64,000 nt of DNA from Oleidesulfovibrio alaskensis DSM 16109 (lineage in GTDB: Bacteria > Desulfobacterota > Desulfovibrionia > Desulfovibrionales > Desulfovibrionaceae). The translations under genes were made by a program, and so were the position numbers. Below are positions 60,813 through 64,000 of the stretch, in pieces (within the stretch, counting starts at the first letter, position 1; every line of letters begins with the position of its first letter). The notes under the pieces are model-generated. The model was given only the letters and a program-made list of their open reading frames with translations. It did not search any database and was not told the origin of the DNA. The stretch spans positions 248,001-312,000 of the forward strand of contig NZ_AXWQ01000005.1 in assembly GCF_000482745.1 (NCBI RefSeq), read 5' to 3'.

Positions 60813-62420
60813 ATGGTCTCCCCGCAGGCCGCGGGTGAACGTGCCGACAGGTTTATTGCCGCAGCGCTGGCCGGAGACGCCATATCGCGCGGAAAAATCC
60901 AGCGCGCCATAAGCGACGGACAGCTTCTGATTGACAATACTGTCTGCACCAGCCCGAAGACAAAACTTAAAAGCGGACAGCACATTGTTTTCAGCATGGA
61001 AGCCCCTGCCGCCTGTGTCTCGCCCGAAGAAGGCGAGCTGGAGGTACTCTACCGCGATGCACACATGCTGGTAATCAACAAGCCTGCCGGATTGACGGTA
61101 CACCCCGCCCCGAGTTGCCCCGAAGGCACACTGGTACACAGATTACTGCACCACTTTCCCGAACTGGAGGCACAGGAAGGATTTCGTCCGGGAATCGTGC
61201 ACAGAATAGACAAGGATACCAGCGGCCTGCTGTTGATCGCCCTGACGGAACAGGCACGGCTGGCACTTTCCGACGCTTTTGCCGGACGCCGGATACACAA
61301 AGAATATCTGGCACTTGTAAAAGGCATTCCGGAAGGCGACAGCGGTGAAATTGACGCACCCGTAGGCCGGCATCCCACACATAAAACCCGCATGGCCGTC
61401 GTACGCGGCGGTCGCGAAGCCCTTTCCACATGGCGGGTGCTGCTCGCCGACCCCCATGGCGGTGGCGGAACAGGCTGGACGCTTGTGGCGGTGCGTATTC
61501 ATACCGGCCGGACTCATCAGATACGCGTCCACATGCAGCATACAGGACACCCGTTATGGGGCGATGCACTTTACGGCGGTATGCCCGGCAGAGAAGAACT
61601 TCAGACCACACCGGCTCTGGCGCAGACGGCAACCCGCCAGATGCTGCACGCATGGAAAATATCCTTCGACCATCCGGTCACCGGAGCCTCCATGCAGTTC
61701 ACCCTGCCGCCCCCTGCCGACTTCGGCACACTTATCCGCGATCTGGGCTCGCGCTGCCAGCGTGTGGTCATCACCGGCATGCCCGGCTGCGGCAAGTCTG
61801 CCGTGCTGGGGCTGCTGCGTGACCGCGGCATACCCGTATGGAGTGCCGACGCCTGTGTCGCGTCGCTCTACGCCGCAGGCGGCGACGCGTGGCACGGCCT
61901 GAGGGGCAGGTTCGGAGACCGCTTTGTACCGGACGAATCTTCTCCCGTGGACAAACAGGCCCTGCTAAAAGCCATGCAGACCGATGCGGCCATACGGCGC
62001 GAAGTGGAAGACATAGTTCATCCGGCTGTACGCCATAATCTGGAACAATTCTGGCTGGCGCACACCGGTGCCGCGCTGGCCGTGGCAGAAATACCTCTTT
62101 TTCTTGAAACAGGCTGGAAAAAAGAAGCCGACGTGCTGGTGGGCATATTCACCCCGATGCACATGCGGCAGCAGCGTCTGCGGGAAAAACGCGGATGGAC
62201 CGACGCAACCATAGCGTCCATGGATGCATGGCAATGGCCGGAAGCGGACAAAATGCGCGCCTGCGGCATGATTCTGGACAATTCCGGTCCGGAGACAGAA
62301 CTACCCCGCAAGACGGCGGCGCTTGCCGCACAACTGGCAGTGCTGCGCATGCACAGACTGGACAGACTGGAAGCCCGCGCCAGAACACTCTGGAGTGTTC
62401 CACCCGGCGGGCGGAAGTGA
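60813..62420 (+). CDS. RluA-family pseudouridine synthase fused to dephospho-CoA kinase
   Basis: 535-residue fusion. Residues about 10-60 are an S4 RNA-binding domain; about 75-300 the pseudouridine synthase with catalytic Asp133 in HRIDKDTSG and RTHQIRVHM. Residues from about 317 form dephospho-CoA kinase: P-loop GMPGCGKS (322-329), SADACVASLY, AEIPLFLETGW and MRQQRLREKRGW. So one chain should modify rRNA or tRNA and complete CoA. The start is uncertain: no ribosome site supports ATG 60813 or the upstream ATG/TTG starts (60720, 60684, 60675). The longer N-terminus falls in an AT-rich divergent promoter region, so the short start is preferred. Confidence 0.87.
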   Translation: MVSPQAAGERADRFIAAALAGDAISRGKIQRAISDGQLLIDNTVCTSPKTKLKSGQHIVFSMEAPAACVSPEEGELEVLYRDAHMLVINKPAGLTVHPAPSCPEGTLVHRLLHHFPELEAQEGFRPGIVHRIDKDTSGLLLIALTEQARLALSDAFAGRRIHKEYLALVKGIPEGDSGEIDAPVGRHPTHKTRMAVVRGGREALSTWRVLLADPHGGGGTGWTLVAVRIHTGRTHQIRVHMQHTGHPLWGDALYGGMPGREELQTTPALAQTATRQMLHAWKISFDHPVTGASMQFTLPPPADFGTLIRDLGSRCQRVVITGMPGCGKSAVLGLLRDRGIPVWSADACVASLYAAGGDAWHGLRGRFGDRFVPDESSPVDKQALLKAMQTDAAIRREVEDIVHPAVRHNLEQFWLAHTGAALAVAEIPLFLETGWKKEADVLVGIFTPMHMRQQRLREKRGWTDATIASMDAWQWPEADKMRACGMILDNSGPETELPRKTAALAAQLAVLRMHRLDRLEARARTLWSVPPGGRK

Positions 62421-62480
62421 TAGGATACTCTTTGCGCAACATGCATACGCTGCCCGCACACACGGCATAACGGAGCTGCC

Positions 62481-63227
62481 ATGTTTCCCATCCGCGATTC
62501 CATTCCGCGCGTCCACAAACCATGGGCCGTATGGAGCATACTGCTGCTCAACATCGCCGTATTCATGCTGCAGCAGGGCATGACGGAACAGATGCTTGTG
62601 AGCTTTCTGCACCTGTACGGCGTGGTGCCCGCCCGCTTTACCTCACCGGAATGGGCACTTTTTGCCGGCTATCCGCGTGGGGGGTATATCGCATTTCTCA
62701 CCCACATGTTCATTCACGGCGGCTGGCTGCACATTATTGCAAACATGTGGACGCTGTGGATTTTTGCCGACAACATTGAAGACGTGATGGGACCGGTGCG
62801 GTTTGTGCTCTTTTATCTGGCATGCGGGCTGTCAGCCACTGTCGTGCATATTCTGTTCAACGCCGATTCCACCATACCGGTGGTCGGCGCTTCGGGCGCC
62901 ATTGCCGGAGTAATGGGGGCCTATCTGCTGCTTTACCCCCATGCAAAGGTGTTCACGCTGATCCCCGTGCTGTTTTTTCCGCTGTTTTTCGAGCTTCCGG
63001 CCGCCATCTATCTGGGCATATGGTTTCTGACGCAGTTTTTTTCGGGGGTCACCAGCATAGTGGCCCCTCAGCAAGGGGGCGGTATAGCATGGTGGGCGCA
63101 TCTGGGCGGGTTTGCAGCCGGTATTGTGCTGCTGCCCTACTTCCGCCGCAATGACCGCTGTTACTTCTGCTACCGGCCGGATCCCGCGCGGCGTACCGCG
63201 GTGGTAGAACCGCCCCGCCGCGGCTGA
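62481..63227 (+). CDS. Rhomboid-family intramembrane serine protease
   Basis: 248 residues with six to seven helices. The catalytic dyad is Ser138 in VGASGAIAG and His207 in AHLGGFAAG; HMFIHGGWLHIIANM and the NxxxL region complete the fold. The C-terminus carries two Cys in RCYFCYRP after the last helix, beyond the core. Start ATG has CGGAGCTG upstream. Substrates are unknown. Confidence 0.92.
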   Translation: MFPIRDSIPRVHKPWAVWSILLLNIAVFMLQQGMTEQMLVSFLHLYGVVPARFTSPEWALFAGYPRGGYIAFLTHMFIHGGWLHIIANMWTLWIFADNIEDVMGPVRFVLFYLACGLSATVVHILFNADSTIPVVGASGAIAGVMGAYLLLYPHAKVFTLIPVLFFPLFFELPAAIYLGIWFLTQFFSGVTSIVAPQQGGGIAWWAHLGGFAAGIVLLPYFRRNDRCYFCYRPDPARRTAVVEPPRRG

Positions 63228-63283
63228 TGTCTGCCTGCCCCGCACTGCGCGTAAATACACGCTCCGGTCAGCGACCGCTTTCG

Positions 63284-63312
63284 TTGACTTGCCCCCCCGT
63301 ATGCAGCATAAC
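63284..63312 (+). promoter_or_regulatory. Sigma-70 promoter upstream of sufC
   Basis: TTGACT, 17-base spacer, CATAAC. It predicts a leader of about 190 bases with two hairpins. Confidence 0.6.
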
Positions 63313-63421
63313 TACGTTCCGCCGACGGCGCTGCTGTCCATATTCCGCCCTGCACCGGTCCGGTCCGGCGCCTGTGGCAGCGGAGCGGCAGAAAACCGGC
63401 TCCTGCCGGTCTCCGCAGCAC

Positions 63422-63450
63422 GCACATGATCTCCGCACGGGATCATGTGC
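63422..63450. promoter_or_regulatory. Perfect inverted repeat in the sufC leader
   Basis: GCACATGATC and GATCATGTGC, 10 bp each with a 9-base spacer. It could be an operator or an RNA hairpin in the leader; no T run follows, so a simple terminator is unlikely. Confidence 0.45.
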
Positions 63451-63509
63451 CTACGGCTTTGCCGGAAACTGTTTCTGCGCCGCGGTAAATTCGCAAGTGG
63501 GGTTCACAC

Positions 63510-64000
63510 ATGCTTGAAATAAAAAATCTTCGTGTGAAGATCGGCGATGTTGAAGTGCTTAAAGGCATCAACCTGCACATCAACGACGGCGAAACCTTCA
63601 TTCTGTTCGGTCCCAACGGCTCCGGCAAAACCACGCTGCTGATGACGCTGATGGGCTTCGGCAATTATACCGTCACCGGCGGGCAGATACTTTTCAAAGG
63701 GCATGACATCACGCATATGCCCATGTACGAACGCGCCCGCCTCGGCATCGGCATGTCGTTCCAGCGTCCTCCCACCATCCACGGGCTGAAAACCCGCCAC
63801 ATGGTCCGCATGTGCGGACAGGGACGTGAAGTGGATGTGGACGGGCTGGCCCGCAAGGTCAATTTTGAAAATTTTCTTGAGCGCGACATCAACGCCGGTT
63901 TTTCCGGCGGCGAGATCAAACGGTCCGAGCTGCTCCAGCTTATGGCCCAGCAGCCCGACCTTGTTCTTTTTGACGAACCGGAATCCGGTGTCGACCTTGA
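63510..64000 (+). CDS. sufC: Fe-S cluster assembly ATPase SufC (right-truncated)
   Basis: ABC ATPase of the SufBCD scaffold complex. About 163 residues are visible; the end lies outside the window. Walker A is FGPNGSGKTTLL, the signature SGGEIKRSELLQLM and Walker B LVLFDEPESGVD are the SufC forms, and SFQRPPTIHG marks the Q-loop. ATG at 63510 has an AAGTGGGG site. A leader with hairpins precedes it. Confidence 0.93.
   Translation, partial: MLEIKNLRVKIGDVEVLKGINLHINDGETFILFGPNGSGKTTLLMTLMGFGNYTVTGGQILFKGHDITHMPMYERARLGIGMSFQRPPTIHGLKTRHMVRMCGQGREVDVDGLARKVNFENFLERDINAGFSGGEIKRSELLQLMAQQPDLVLFDEPESGVDL

Noticed and set aside
1..64000. CRISPR arrays, insertion sequences, prophage or integron features
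   Set aside because: No regularly spaced direct repeats, transposase motifs, integrase genes or terminal repeats were found on reading both strands.

Overview
The window looks like chromosomal core sequence from a sulfate-reducing deltaproteobacterium of the Desulfovibrio group, most like the alaskensis/vulgaris relatives. This is an inference from gene content: a tRNA-Sec gene; a cytochrome c maturation cluster whose CcmE has CxxxY instead of HxxxY and which lacks CcmG/CcmH; a pseudouridine synthase fused to dephospho-CoA kinase; paired flagellins; heptose-based LPS genes; and moderately high GC with strong GGAGG ribosome sites and frequent GTG starts. I see no insertion sequence, phage, CRISPR array or rRNA. 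Genes are densely packed, many overlap by 1-14 bases, and most transcription units end in clear hairpin terminators.

Layout. 1-4 kb: ftsH (cut by the left edge), selC, a small zinc-ribbon protein and a cation diffusion facilitator. 4-9.3 kb: a purine import and salvage operon, gpt-bmpA-permease-permease-ATPase (minus strand). 9.4-13 kb: an HD nucleotidase-like protein, a YjdF-type membrane protein and two tandem flagellins. 13-17.5 kb: panB and panC-DUF502-metK, with a cysteine-peptidase-like gene on the opposite strand between panB and panC. 17.6-24 kb: a duplicated-repeat membrane protein, a CatB-type acetyltransferase, cheV, an exonuclease-nth pair, cutA-pfkB and a THUMP methyltransferase. 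24-28.8 kb: three GT2-type glycosyltransferases, two of them head-to-head paralogues. 29-35 kb: trmH, an ion transporter, gmhB-waaF-type LPS genes and a CNNM/CBS protein. 35-40.4 kb: ccmE-F-A-B-C-D and a TPR protein. 40.5-47.4 kb: guaB-guaA, tatB-tatC, then hisB-lipoprotein-hisA. 47.6-55.3 kb: a hypothetical gene, a disulfide oxidoreductase with a TVP38 membrane partner, glk, a PilZ protein, a solute-binding protein fused to a degenerate cytidine deaminase domain, pncC, a methyltransferase and a hypothetical gene. 55.5-64 kb: usp, hisC-cmk, a small membrane protein, upp-uraA, the RluA-CoaE fusion, rhomboid, and sufC (cut by the right edge).

How the genes fit together. Nucleotide supply recurs: gpt with a nucleoside-type ABC importer, guaB-guaA, upp-uraA, cmk, a PfkB kinase and an HD nucleotidase. 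Coenzyme A is touched by panB, panC and the CoaE half of the fusion. Envelope and export functions include ccm, tat, LPS heptose and rhomboid. Motility and signalling include two flagellins, cheV and PilZ.

Most unusual points: a periplasmic type-3 solute-binding protein carrying a cytidine deaminase fold in which the zinc ligands and catalytic Glu are replaced; a TatC with a 117-residue acidic N-terminal extension whose DNA holds a perfect terminator-like hairpin and a repeat shared with tatB; the RluA-CoaE fusion; and a lipoprotein gene translationally coupled between hisB and hisA.
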